Assembly: GCA_947044405.1 (NCBI GenBank)
Contig: CAMRHE010000036.1
Location: forward strand, 1,488,001-1,552,000
Length of the DNA: 64,000 bases
Reading direction: 5' to 3'
DNA from: Leptodactylus fallax
Lineage: Eukaryota; Chordata; Amphibia; Anura; Leptodactylidae
The notes beneath the pieces were generated by a model. The model was not told where the DNA came from. It did no database searches and saw only the letters and a program-made list of their open reading frames with translations. Shown one piece after another: positions 55,761 to 64,000 of this stretch. The stretch's first letter is position 1. Each line of letters begins with the position of its first letter. The position numbers and the translations under genes are program-made.

Positions 55761-57625
55761 CAGCATAAAAGGGTTGGCCAGTTTTAATTGATAAAGGGCC
55801 ACACACAGGGAAAAAAGCAGCAGAGGATTAAGAAGGTAAGTGCTGATCATGTTTTTTTGGTTTTTAAGACATCCCCTTTCTGTGGCCCATTTTAAGCTAA
55901 AACCTGGGCAATTCCTTTATGATTAGGCCATTTTCCCTTATGAGCATGGTTTCAGATTACAGTACTTGCATGTTTGAAAGCCAGAAGTTTTTTCTTGTTC
56001 AGGCTTTATTTTATTATTATTTTTTTATAAGTATTAATATATTTGTTTTGTGGTACTAGGGATAAATGTAAAAATAAAATAATTATGTTCCTTACATTAT
56101 TTTCTTGCACAAAAGTGCCACCAAGGTGTGCCTTCTTCTTCAATTAGGTTATCTGCATTATGGCTTTACATATCTCTGGAAGGAAAGTTACAGGTGTGAC
56201 TTGGGCTAGCTCTGGCATTTAAAAAAATATTTGGTTTTTATTTATTTTACACTTTGGGTGCGTCATAAAGTCATAAAAGACTTTTGGGGCCATTTGAACA
56301 GTAATTTTTATTCTTTATTTTCCCTGTAACCAAGATTACATGTCCTACAGGTTCAGGAGAAATATAAGATCCTGTGTGGACTGTAGAGCAGATCTGGGTT
56401 TGCTAAGCCCAGCAGCTACTACAGCTACCCAAGAACCCCATGATCGTCTGGACAGGAGCAGTGAGCAGTATTGCAGCCCCTTGATCACTTAATACACATC
56501 TATCATTATGCACCATGCATTCAGTGATCAGGAAGACAGAGGCAGCAATATGCATTCTCTGCCTTCTCTCTGTAGAGTCTGGCTGTCTCTTGACAGCCAT
56601 CTATCCTCTTCTACAACAGCACAATTTCTGTGTAGTGATAGACTCTGTAGTGGACTTTAGAAAGATCTCTACAGAGTTATGTGTACAGGCCTGATGTCTA
56701 AAGATGCTGAGTGGTCCACAAGCAGTTAATGAACAACTGCAATATATATGGTAATGAGCTAGGATGTCCTAGGTAATACATACTGTAAGCCATAACTAGA
56801 ACAAAATCACTATGAGAGCCATCAGCAGCAGTTGACTACTTGTTTCTGTTTGCTGGAAAATCTGCAGAGTGTAATAATGAACTGATAAAAATCAGAAGTA
56901 AAAGGTATATTACTGAATGAATTCCATTGCCTGCTAGATAACCAATGGAAATCAAAGGAGTTTCATGGTAAAATTAACTGCAGCTATGGCGCCTTGAATC
57001 AACCTGAACCACAAAGTGCCCCAGTGCAGCTTGTACTTCATCGGCATCACCCATGTACCAATAATGCTAGTATTGTCCAACTCTCAGGCCAACATATACT
57101 TGCTTTTCATTGCTTTGTGGTACTAAGTGGAGAAGTCTTCTTAAGTTGTTCATCCATTTTAGGAAAAGGTTTCTGGCAGCTAGACTACTAGATAAACTAT
57201 TCTGTTCTGAACAGATCTGGTTGAAAGGTCAAGAGATTTCTAGTTCAATTTCTGAAGACCTGCAAATGACAGTCCATACACATTTGTAACATGAATATTA
57301 CTGAGAAATGATGCGTAAGACACAAATTATTCCAAGGAATAATAGCAGTACAAGGAAACAGATAGCTAAATAGTGTGGACACTTTCATACATGTTCTACA
57401 GTTGAGAGAAAGTGACAGACTGTACAAGACCGAAAAGTTAAGGGTTTTTTTTTTTTCTTTTAAAAAAAAAAAAAAGAAAAAAATATTGCACCCAAGAGTC
57501 CAAATCATCTGACCTCCAACATGGCGGGGATGAAAAGCACTGAAAATGCCAATGAGGCAAGAAGTGGTCCCAATCCAACTGCAACAGTTCCAGACTCCAC
57601 ATACTTCTATGTGAGTCCCCATCTT

Positions 57626-57761
57626 TCACTTAAACAAATAGTTAATGGCAATCTGAAGAAAAATCAGGAAGATAATAATACAATAGTCTCTTTGCTGAAG
57701 GAAACTACTTTCGGTGTTTGAGGCATTTGTAATTACACGATTGCGGAGAGCGATGATGTTC
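57626..57761 (-). CDS. OSBPL8: OSBPL8 (ORP8) last coding exon, C-terminal membrane anchor
   Basis: After the acceptor ttgtgtcttgtag the exon continues the arginine codon left open by the exon at 58257 and encodes NIIALRNRVITNASNTES, then QQRDYCIIIFLIFLQIAINY and a TGA at 57628-57626. The run of hydrophobic residues near the end is a single membrane span, as in ORP8, which is anchored in the endoplasmic reticulum by its C-terminus and exchanges phosphatidylserine and PI4P at plasma-membrane contacts. The exon is the last one, since the stop follows within it. Recognised from memory of vertebrate ORP8. Confidence 0.88.
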
Positions 57762-58256
57762 CTACAAGACACAAGAGGGTAGACGTTATAACATGCAAAA
57801 CACAATGAAGTTGGGAAGAACATGCACATATGCAATACACAATAAATACATTGTAGCAGAAGCAAAAAATGTGAAAATATATATATATGAAATTCATTTA
57901 ACTATTATTTAACCAGTGACATTTTTAATAGCAGGATTTTCACAAAACAAACATTTGCACCAATGTTATACTTGGACTACCATCCAGCAGCCTAGCAAAT
58001 ATTCTATAATAAGTTATATCCGAGGCACTTTCTGTTCCCTTTTCAGAATTACCTTTAACTCAGCAGTTATGTGGTCTAGGAATACTGAAGTGTATGATAT
58101 GTATACTGATGTGTGTGATTAGGTCGGATCATCATACAGAATGTGTAGTTTAGGAAGGTTACTTGCTCTGCTTAGAGGTCCACATTCATTCCCTCCATAC
58201 AACATGACTCTAATAGTGGTGAAGCAGAAAACAAAGTTTCAAGGAGATACAATCAC

Positions 58257-58362
58257 CTGTTGATTTCCTCTTGAGTTTTCTTGATGGATTCTATGGCACT
58301 TTGTAGTTCTCCATGATCTGCCCCCTTCTTTCTGCTTCTAGAGCTGTGAGCTAATACATGTG
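58257..58362 (-). CDS. OSBPL8: OSBPL8 exon, coiled-coil linker before the anchor
   Basis: The 106-bp exon lies between an acceptor (aatcttccag) and a donor (AACAG then gtgatt). It completes the codon left by the exon at 59123 and reads AHVLAHSSRSRKKGADHGEL, then QSAIESIKKTQEEIN and leaves two bases of an arginine codon. Other acceptors nearby would shift or shorten it: ctcacag or ctctag give an early stop or a broken phase, while ttag would only remove four codons. The heptad-like ELQSAIESIKKTQ stretch fits the short coiled coil before the ORP8 membrane span. Confidence 0.85.
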
Positions 58363-59122
58363 CTGGAAGATTAATGACAACAAACTCATATTTACTGCAT
58401 TGTCCTCCTTTAAAATTATCATTCTAGACATACCCATGTCAGAAAACTCTTTCCGCATTCACGGTAAAAGAACATATAAAATACCAGAGTGTAGTCCAGA
58501 GGTAAATCCAGAGAAGACGCTGAAGACAGTACAACATAATTTCACTGAGCACACTTTCTTCATTTTAGTATGATACTGGAATTTATCACATCTTGTATGG
58601 TATTGACAATCTTCACATCATAACATTTTCTCGCCATATCAGCACTGCAAAAGCTTCTCCAACATCAACGCTAAGATAGTTCATATACAAAGAGTCAGTC
58701 ACAATGGGGGATGTTTATTAAGACTGACATATTGAACACCGGTCTTCATAACCCCAGCGCCGGTGGAACAGCCACCTCATGAGGAGGCGGATGTCTTTTC
58801 ACAAATGTGGCAGTTCCTCTGCGGCCATGTGCCTCTGCTGAAACCTATGCCAGCTTGTAGCTGATATAGATTTTTGTGATCATTTGCGACAGTAAACTGG
58901 CATAAATTATCTTAAACATAGCATAACTCCCACACCACTTTTGCTTTCATGAAAGTAGAGTAGAAGACGCAAAAACGCCAGCTTGGACAATTTTTGTCAC
59001 AACTAGTGTTTAAAAAGTCGTAAACCTTGTGTAAGCTAAATAATAAATTATAATTATTAATAATAATCTTCATCCCCATTTCAAAATATTCTGTAGTCAA
59101 GCTCTTACAAATAAAATCTCAC
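58363..59122. other. OSBPL8 intron
   Basis: The intron holds a decayed MITE at about 58708-58920 (gggggatgtttattaag start). No coding sequence was seen. Confidence 0.6.
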
Positions 59123-59228
59123 CTTCACTGCCAGAAGAGTCTTGGTTATCCAGCTCCGGGGAGGAGCACCCACTTTCTCCTTTCTTCTGCTGCCCACTTG
59201 ATTTATGTTTCAGCTTTGGAACACAAAC
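59123..59228 (-). CDS. OSBPL8: OSBPL8 exon, basic/serine-rich linker
   Basis: The exon is bounded by acceptor gtgtattacag and donor GAAG then gtgaga. It starts in phase 0 and leaves one base. It encodes VCVPKLKHKSSGQQKKGESG and then CSSPELDNQDSSGSE, a basic stretch followed by an acidic serine-rich one. Human ORP8 has a closely similar VPKMKHK...QQKK...DIQDSSGSE region at this place. Both neighbours join in frame. Confidence 0.88.
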
Positions 59229-59673
59229 CTGTAATACACAGAATTTCTCATGTACAACTGCAATCTTCTGCAATTCTGAAGTCACAACCTAAAGCTATAA
59301 GCTAGAAGAGTAAGTTATAAAGGCCAACCCACCCCTCTTTATGAAAACCTATAACAAACTGTTAGATGTAAATGTGAAGCTACAGAGGTATCTCCTACAT
59401 CTTAGAGAAGACAAAGGCAGCATAAGACTTAAGATCAGACTAATGCTAAAATTGTCTATAAACCCCCCTCAAAAAAAAAAAAAAACACCACTCAGATGGT
59501 AACCAGAACATGACGATCCTGACACTGTGCAACAATAACAGTATGGATTTGCAAAATGTGTATATTTCCTGCACATGACAAACATTTTTTATGAGAAATA
59601 GATCATGCATCTTAGATTGTTAGTATTTTTTAGGGTAGAAACCAGCAGTTGGCAAGTGTGATTTTATAATAAC

Positions 59674-59689
<16 letters not shown>

Positions 59690-59723
<34 letters not shown>
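59690..59723. repeat. (TA)n microsatellite left of Tc1 copy E
   Basis: About 17 TA units follow 'ctctctctcatatata' and abut the Tc1 element at 59728. Confidence 0.95.
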
Positions 59724-59727
<4 letters not shown>

Positions 59728-59729
<2 letters not shown>

Positions 59730-61359
59730 GTACAGACCAAAAGTTTGGACACACCTTCTCATTCCAAGAGTTTTCTGTATTTTCATGACTATAAAAATTG
59801 TAGATTCACACTGAAGGCATCAAAACTATGAATTAACACATGTGGAGTTACATACTTAACAAAAAAGTGTGAAACAACTGAAAATATGTCTTATATTCTA
59901 GGTTCTTCAAAGTAGCCACCTTTTGCTTTGATTACTGCTTTGCACACTCTTGGCATTCTCTTGATGAGCTTCAAGAGGTAGTCACCTGAAATGGTCTTCC
60001 AGCAGTCTTGAAGGAGTTCCCAGAGATACTTAGCACTTGTTGGCCCTTTTGCCTTCACTCTGCGGTCCAGCTCACCCCAAACCATCTCGATTGGGTTCAG
60101 GTCTGGTGACTGTGGAGGCCAGGTCATCTGGCGTAGCACCCTGTCACTCTCCTTCTTGGTCAAATAGCCCTTATACAGTCTGGAGGTGTGTTTGGGGTCA
60201 TTGTCCTGTTGAAAAATAAATGATGGTCCAACTAAACGCAAACCGGATGGAATAGCATGCCGCTGCAAGACGCTGTGGTAACCATGCTGGTTCAGTATTC
60301 CTTCAATTTTGAATAAATCCCCAACAGTGTCACCAGCAAAGCACCCCCACACCATCACACCTCCTCCTCCATGCTTCACGGTGGGAACCAGGCATGTAGA
60401 GTCCATTCGTTCACCTTTTCTGCGTCGCACAAAGACACGGTGGTTGGAACCAAAGATCTCAAATTTGGACTCATCAGACCAAAGCACAGATTTCCACAGG
60501 TCTAATGTCCATTCCTTGTGTTCTTTAGCCCAAACACGTCTCTTCTGCTTGTTGCCTGTCCTTAGCAGTGGTTTCCTAGCAGCTACTTTACCATAAAGGC
60601 CTGCTGCACACAGTCTCCTCTTAACAGTTGTTGTAGAGATGTGTCTGCTGCTAGAACTCTGTGTGGCATTGACCTGGTCTCTAATCTGAGCTGCTGTTAA
60701 CCTGCGATTTCTGAGGCTGGTGACTCAGATGAACTTATCCTCTGTAGCAGAGGTGACTCTTGGTCTTCCTTTCCTGGGGCAGTCCTCATGTGAGCCAGTT
60801 TCTTTGTAGCGCTTGATGGTTTTGGCCACTGCACTTGGGGACACTTTCAAAGTTTTCCCAATTTTTCGGACTGACTGACCTTCATTTCTTAAAGTAATGA
60901 TGGCCACTCGTTTTTTTCTTTACTTAGCTGCTTTTTTCTTGCCATAATACAAATTCTAACACTCCATTCAGTAGGACTATCAGCTGTGTATTCACCTGAC
61001 TTCTGAACAACACAACTGATGGTCCCAACCCCATTTATAAGGCAAGAAATCCCACTTATTAAACCTGACAGGGCACACCTGTGAAGTGAAAACCATTTCA
61101 GGTGACTACCTCTTGAAGCTCATCAAGAGAATGCCAAGAGTGTGCAAAGCAGTAATCAAAGCAAAAGGTGACTACTTTGAAGAACCTAGAATATAAGATG
61201 TATTTTCAGTTGTTTCACACTTTTTTGTGAAGTATATAATTCCACATGTGTTAATTCATAGTTTTGATGCCTTCAGTGTGAATCTACAATTTTTATAATC
61301 ATGAAAATACAGAAAACTCTTGGAATGAGAAGGTGTGTCCAAACTTTTGGTCTGTACTG
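59728..61359 (-). mobile_element. Tc1/mariner element, copy E (cagtacagaccaaaag family)
   Basis: The terminal inverted repeats are about 269 bp: 59728-59996 against 61091-61359. They begin cagtacagaccaaaagtttg and are nearly identical; over the 105 bp nearest the inside I see one difference. The right end is followed by TATATA and the left preceded by a TA/CA run. The element sits in the OSBPL8 intron between exons 63329 and 59123, same orientation as the gene. Confidence 0.95.
59891..60945 (-). pseudogene. Tc1-type transposase of copy E, one frameshift and one stop
   Basis: An ATG at 60945 begins MARKKQLSKEK; the A run right after it shifts the frame, which resumes at about 60907 with AIITLRNEGQSVRKI and an HTH (SPSAVAKTIKRY). 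A TGA at about 60725 replaces an arginine codon (CGA to TGA). The same frame then continues to the catalytic part (60487-59891): VLWSDESKFEIFG, HGGGGVMVWGCF, FQQDNDPKHTSRLYKGYL and [14 protein letters not shown]. All three acidic residues are present. Two changes separate this copy from an intact frame. Confidence 0.93.
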
Positions 61360-61365
61360 TATATA

Positions 61366-62831
61366 CAGTGATGCTCACCATTATTTTTTTCCATAGACTG
61401 TACAATATCTTCACAAATAAATGGAAATGTACCAAAGTCATATTCTCAGGTTTTTCTAATTAGTTGTCCAAAGTAATACAACAATAAAATATTGTTTTTC
61501 AACTTACATGTTGTAATTTCAAACAGAAACAGAATAAACAGCATGTGCACCAATAAAAGCAACCCTAAGTAATACTAGGTTGCACACCCTTTGGCATTGA
61601 TGGCAGCCTCCAAATATTTCTTGTAGCCACCTATAAGCTTCTTGCACTTCTCATCTGGCATTTTCTCCCACTCTTCCTTTGCAGTTTGTTCAAGCTCTGG
61701 AATGTTTGCAGCGTTCTTTCCCCCAATGGCAGATTTCAGCTCACCCCAAAGATTTTCAGTGGGATTGAGGTCAGGGCTCATTGCTGCCCATTTTAAAACA
61801 GTCCATTTTTTTCTTTTTCAACCATTTCTGTGTACTTTTGGATGTGTGCTTTGGGTCAATGTCTTGCTGGAGGACCCATGATCTTCGACTCAAACCAAGT
61901 TTTCTTACACTGGGTAGGGCATTTCGCTCTAAAATCTCTTGATAATTCTCTGATTTCATGATTCCTTTTATATGGTCAAGGCCTCCAGTACCAGATGCAG
62001 CAAATAAACCCCACAGCATTATGGATCCTCCACCATGCTTAACTTATGGTAGGGTGTTATTTTCCTTATAAGCTTCATTGTGCCATCTGTTTCATCTATC
62101 CACAGAACATTTTCCCAGAAGGATTGTGGATTGTCAAGGTACTCTTTTGCAAAAATCAGTTCATTTTTATGTCTTTTCTTCAGAAATGGTTTCTTCTTTG
62201 GCCTTCGCCCATAAAGCTCTGATTGGTTTAGTGTTCGGTGTATGGTACTTGTTCAAACCATGACTTCAGAATGTTCCAGGTTGGCCTTCAGGTCTTTGGA
62301 TGTTTTATGTGGTGTATTTTCCACCATTCGCACCAACCAAAAAGACATCTCTTGTCAATTTTCCTCTTTTCCCCACATTCAAGGAGGTTCTTGATGGTTC
62401 CATGCTTGACAAACTTCTTAATAACATTGTAACATTGCGTACTGTTGAAACTGGGATACCAAGGCCTTTGGAGATGGCCTTATACCCTTTGGAAGTCTTG
62501 TGTTTGATAATAATAGCAGTCCTGATGTCCTCAGACAGACCCTTTGTCTTCAGCATTGTGACAAAGGAACAGGGCCTAACATGTGGCTTTTTTAAAGTCA
62601 TCATTCATTGGCTAATTCATGTCACATGGGCACCGAAACTTTATCACAGGTGACTAATTTGTGGTTTAACACAGGCGAGTCAAAATGTGTTTCCATGCTA
62701 ATTAAATGTAAAGGGTATTTAACATGAGTGCTCGAAACAAAAAAGCTGTTTCACTTGATTCATTTTTTCAAGAGGTATTCCGCATCATTAACTTAAACTT
62801 CATGGGCGCCAAATAACGATGAGCAGGACTG
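61366..62831 (-). mobile_element. Tc1/mariner element, copy F (cagtgatgctcacc family)
   Basis: The ends cagtgatgctcaccatta and taacgatgagcaggactg are diverged inverted repeats, flanked by TA (61364-61365, 62832-62833). Only the six bases tatata separate it from copy E. Its transposase runs on the minus strand and is decayed. Confidence 0.85.
61575..62604 (-). pseudogene. Tc1-type transposase of copy F, several breaks
   Basis: The N-terminal part (62604-62305) has LSEDIRTAIIIKHK and GYKAISKGLGIPVSTVRN, a Tc1 HTH. In the middle, the first catalytic motif is read as WIDET at about 62100-62090 in another frame. MLWGLFAASGTGG and LQQDIDPKHTSKSTQKWL follow (62019-61771). The end (61781-61575) has SPDLNPTENLWGELK. 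At least two frameshifts or stops separate these parts. Confidence 0.88.
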
Positions 62832-62834
62832 TAT

Positions 62835-62839
62835 ATGTG

Positions 62840-62919
<80 letters not shown>

Positions 62920-62950
62920 TTATTATAAGCAATTGGACACACACACACAC
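62835..62950. repeat. (TA)n(CA)n microsatellite with a duplicated 33-bp flank
   Basis: TA units at 62842-62881 pass into CA units. The segment 'ctgttattataagcaattgga' plus a CA run is repeated (about 62917-62938 and 62950-62971), so the CA tract was copied with its flank. Confidence 0.9.
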
Positions 62951-63328
62951 TGTTATTATAAGCAATTGGATTTGGAGGCCAATATAACCATGATCCCTGA
63001 GCTTCAATGTGATTATAATTTTATACATATTATCTTGCTGTGGCCTGAACTCTATGTGTACAGTATCCCTGTAATGTAGATGTGACAGCATATGCGGGCC
63101 TCCCTGCATTATTACATACCATAGAAGACCACACTGACATAATCAGATTTCTCAACCTTACAGCCAGAGGTTAGTACTTTTAAGCTTCCATTATACACAT
63201 GCGTCCTGGATCTTGACAGGACAGAGACAAGAGGAAAGCCATTATTTTGTCTCCAAACCTACCTTATATTTGCATTTGTCCCGCTTTGCCCCTTGGTTAT
63301 TGAGACTAATTACACTCCCCGAACGTAC

Positions 63329-63416
63329 CATTGGAGTCCTATGCCTGACTTTTGTCTGGATGGCACCATCTTTTTCAAACTGAACCAGGTCGTTTAGGGG
63401 GTCCCATGGTCGGGTA
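63329..63416 (-). CDS. OSBPL8: OSBPL8 exon, end of the lipid-transfer (ORD) domain
   Basis: The 88-bp exon follows acceptor catgtttttag and ends CCAATG before donor gtacgt. It starts by completing a codon with T and encodes TRPWDPLNDLVQFEKDG and then AIQTKVRHRTPM, leaving phase 0. RPWDPLND is a conserved motif at the end of the oxysterol-binding-related domain in OSBP family proteins. The next exon at 59228 joins in frame (TPM then VCVPK). The intervening 4.1-kb intron contains the two Tc1 elements E and F. Upstream exons lie right of the window. Confidence 0.9.
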
Positions 63417-63495
63417 CTAAAAACATGGCAAAAAGTAAGGATGGTTTTAAAGCCGATCAGTACCATTTATTATATACAACAAACATTACTGTGCA

Positions 63496-63750
63496 CAGAA
63501 TACAACTCAGTGGTTAGCACTGTTTCCTTGCAGCACTGTAGTCCTGGGACTAGGGGCAACATCTGCAAAGAAGATAGATGTTCCCTCCATGTTTGCATGG
63601 GTTTCCTCCCACATGCCAGAAAATTACAAGTAAATTGCCGTCCCATAAACAACTGACCCTGTATGGCAGTCACCATCTCCCCCACTCCACAACGATCCCT
63701 GCAATTTCAGTCTCTTGAGTGAGAAAAGCACATTACAAATATTTGTCATC
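63496..63750 (+). mobile_element. tRNA-derived SINE, diverged copy
   Basis: 'actcagtggttagcactg', 'gcaacatctgcaaag' and 'gtttcctcccaca' match the SINE at 5107. The first bases of the head are missing and the tail is 'cacattacaaat'. It is clearly older than the copy at 5107. Confidence 0.75.
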
Positions 63751-63764
63751 ACATCAGGGTATGG

Positions 63765-63935
63765 CACAGTGACTCACTAGTTAGTACTGTTGCCTTGAAG
63801 AAATGGAGTCCAAAACAAATCCAGTCTGTTCACATAGGTTTCCTCCTGGTATTCCGATTCCTCCAACACTCCAAAGACATACTGATAGGTAACTGATAGC
63901 ATCTTCCCATGACTAGTAAATTACCCATGGCCAGA
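63765..63935 (+). mobile_element. Second tRNA-derived SINE copy, 5' part
   Basis: 'tggcacagtgactcactagt' and 'gttgccttgaag' resemble the tRNA-like head with A box, and 'ctccaaagacatactgatagg' matches the body. The B box and 3' end are poorly kept. It follows the first copy in the same orientation. Confidence 0.65.
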
Positions 63936-64000
63936 GACCAATATAAGAAACTATCTACAGCAGTTGACAACAACGCTACTTATACAGTACATAATTTCCT

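Larger units (their letters stand above)
51296..57625 (-). other. OSBPL8: OSBPL8 3' UTR and downstream flank (extent uncertain)
   Basis: Minus-strand sequence after the OSBPL8 stop is largely free of coding motifs. Possible polyadenylation signals (AATAAA on the minus strand) occur at 53265-53270 region and at 51301-51296; either could end a long 3' UTR. MITE pieces (53984-54065, 54874-55168, 55430-55760) and a TA/CA microsatellite lie within. Without transcript data the end of the UTR cannot be fixed. Confidence 0.35.

Overview
The window is a stretch of vertebrate nuclear genome, most likely from an anuran amphibian with a large, repeat-rich genome. Two things point there. Two host genes can be recognised from spliced exons. 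Almost everything else is transposon sequence of kinds typical of frogs: TTAA-flanked elements, T2/Kolobok-like MITEs, CCCC(T)-ended TTAA elements, several Tc1 families, hAT MITEs, tRNA-derived SINEs, an L1/Tx1-type LINE, a Penelope fragment, a Gypsy element and a retrovirus. Species-level placement is not supported. There are no bacterial genes, operons or CRISPR arrays.

Host genes, all on the minus strand. OSBPL8 (ORP8) contributes its last four coding exons at 63416-63329, 59228-59123, 58362-58257 and 57761-57626. All splice phases match, and the last exon encodes the C-terminal membrane anchor. BBS10 contributes a short first coding exon (12491 or 12446 down to 12435) and a second exon (6218-6016). 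The rest of BBS10 must lie left of the window. In human, OSBPL8 and BBS10 are neighbours on the same strand of chromosome 12, so the order here is conserved. The space between them is about 45 kb (57.6 to 12.5 kb), against a few kb in human, and most of it is transposon. A TATA-less promoter-like segment with CCAAT, ETS and GC-box motifs sits at about 12.49-12.72 kb beside the first BBS10 exon.

Layout. 0-3.5 kb: Gypsy (Gmr1-like) remnant with protease, integrase, PPT and LTR but no reverse transcriptase. 3.5-5.4 kb: CR1 tail, TTAA-family fragment, and a palindromic element with a SINE in each arm. 6-12.5 kb: BBS10 intron, holding a palindromic MITE, a Tc1 copy and a 1.3-kb palindromic element with three strong hairpins. 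13-18 kb: T2-like and TTAA MITEs. 18.1-21.0 kb: Tc1 copy with a TTAA element nested in it. 21.1-25.85 kb: L1/Tx1-type LINE with a nested hAT MITE. 25.9-29.4 kb: hAT MITE, Penelope fragment, Tc1 copy, Harbinger fragment. 29.9-35.1 kb: 5.2-kb TTAA element made of about 390-bp degenerate tandem units. 35.7-42.7 kb: endogenous retrovirus, minus strand, both LTRs present. 44-47.3 kb: truncated relative of the TTAA element. 48.3-49.9 kb: best-preserved Tc1 copy. 50-57.6 kb: MITEs and probable OSBPL8 3' UTR/flank. 59.7-62.8 kb: two different Tc1 families side by side in one OSBPL8 intron. 63.5-63.9 kb: two SINE copies.

The mobile elements do not act together; they are layered insertions whose target duplications let several nesting events be placed to the base. 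I found no clear new defence or metabolic system. The most unusual objects are the RT-less Gypsy ORF with 41-residue repeats, the hairpin-filled palindrome at 9.9-11.2 kb, the transposase-free 5.2-kb tandem-array TTAA element, and a Tc1 copy whose 269-bp terminal repeats include transposase codons. Family names rest on motifs and memory, not on a database search.
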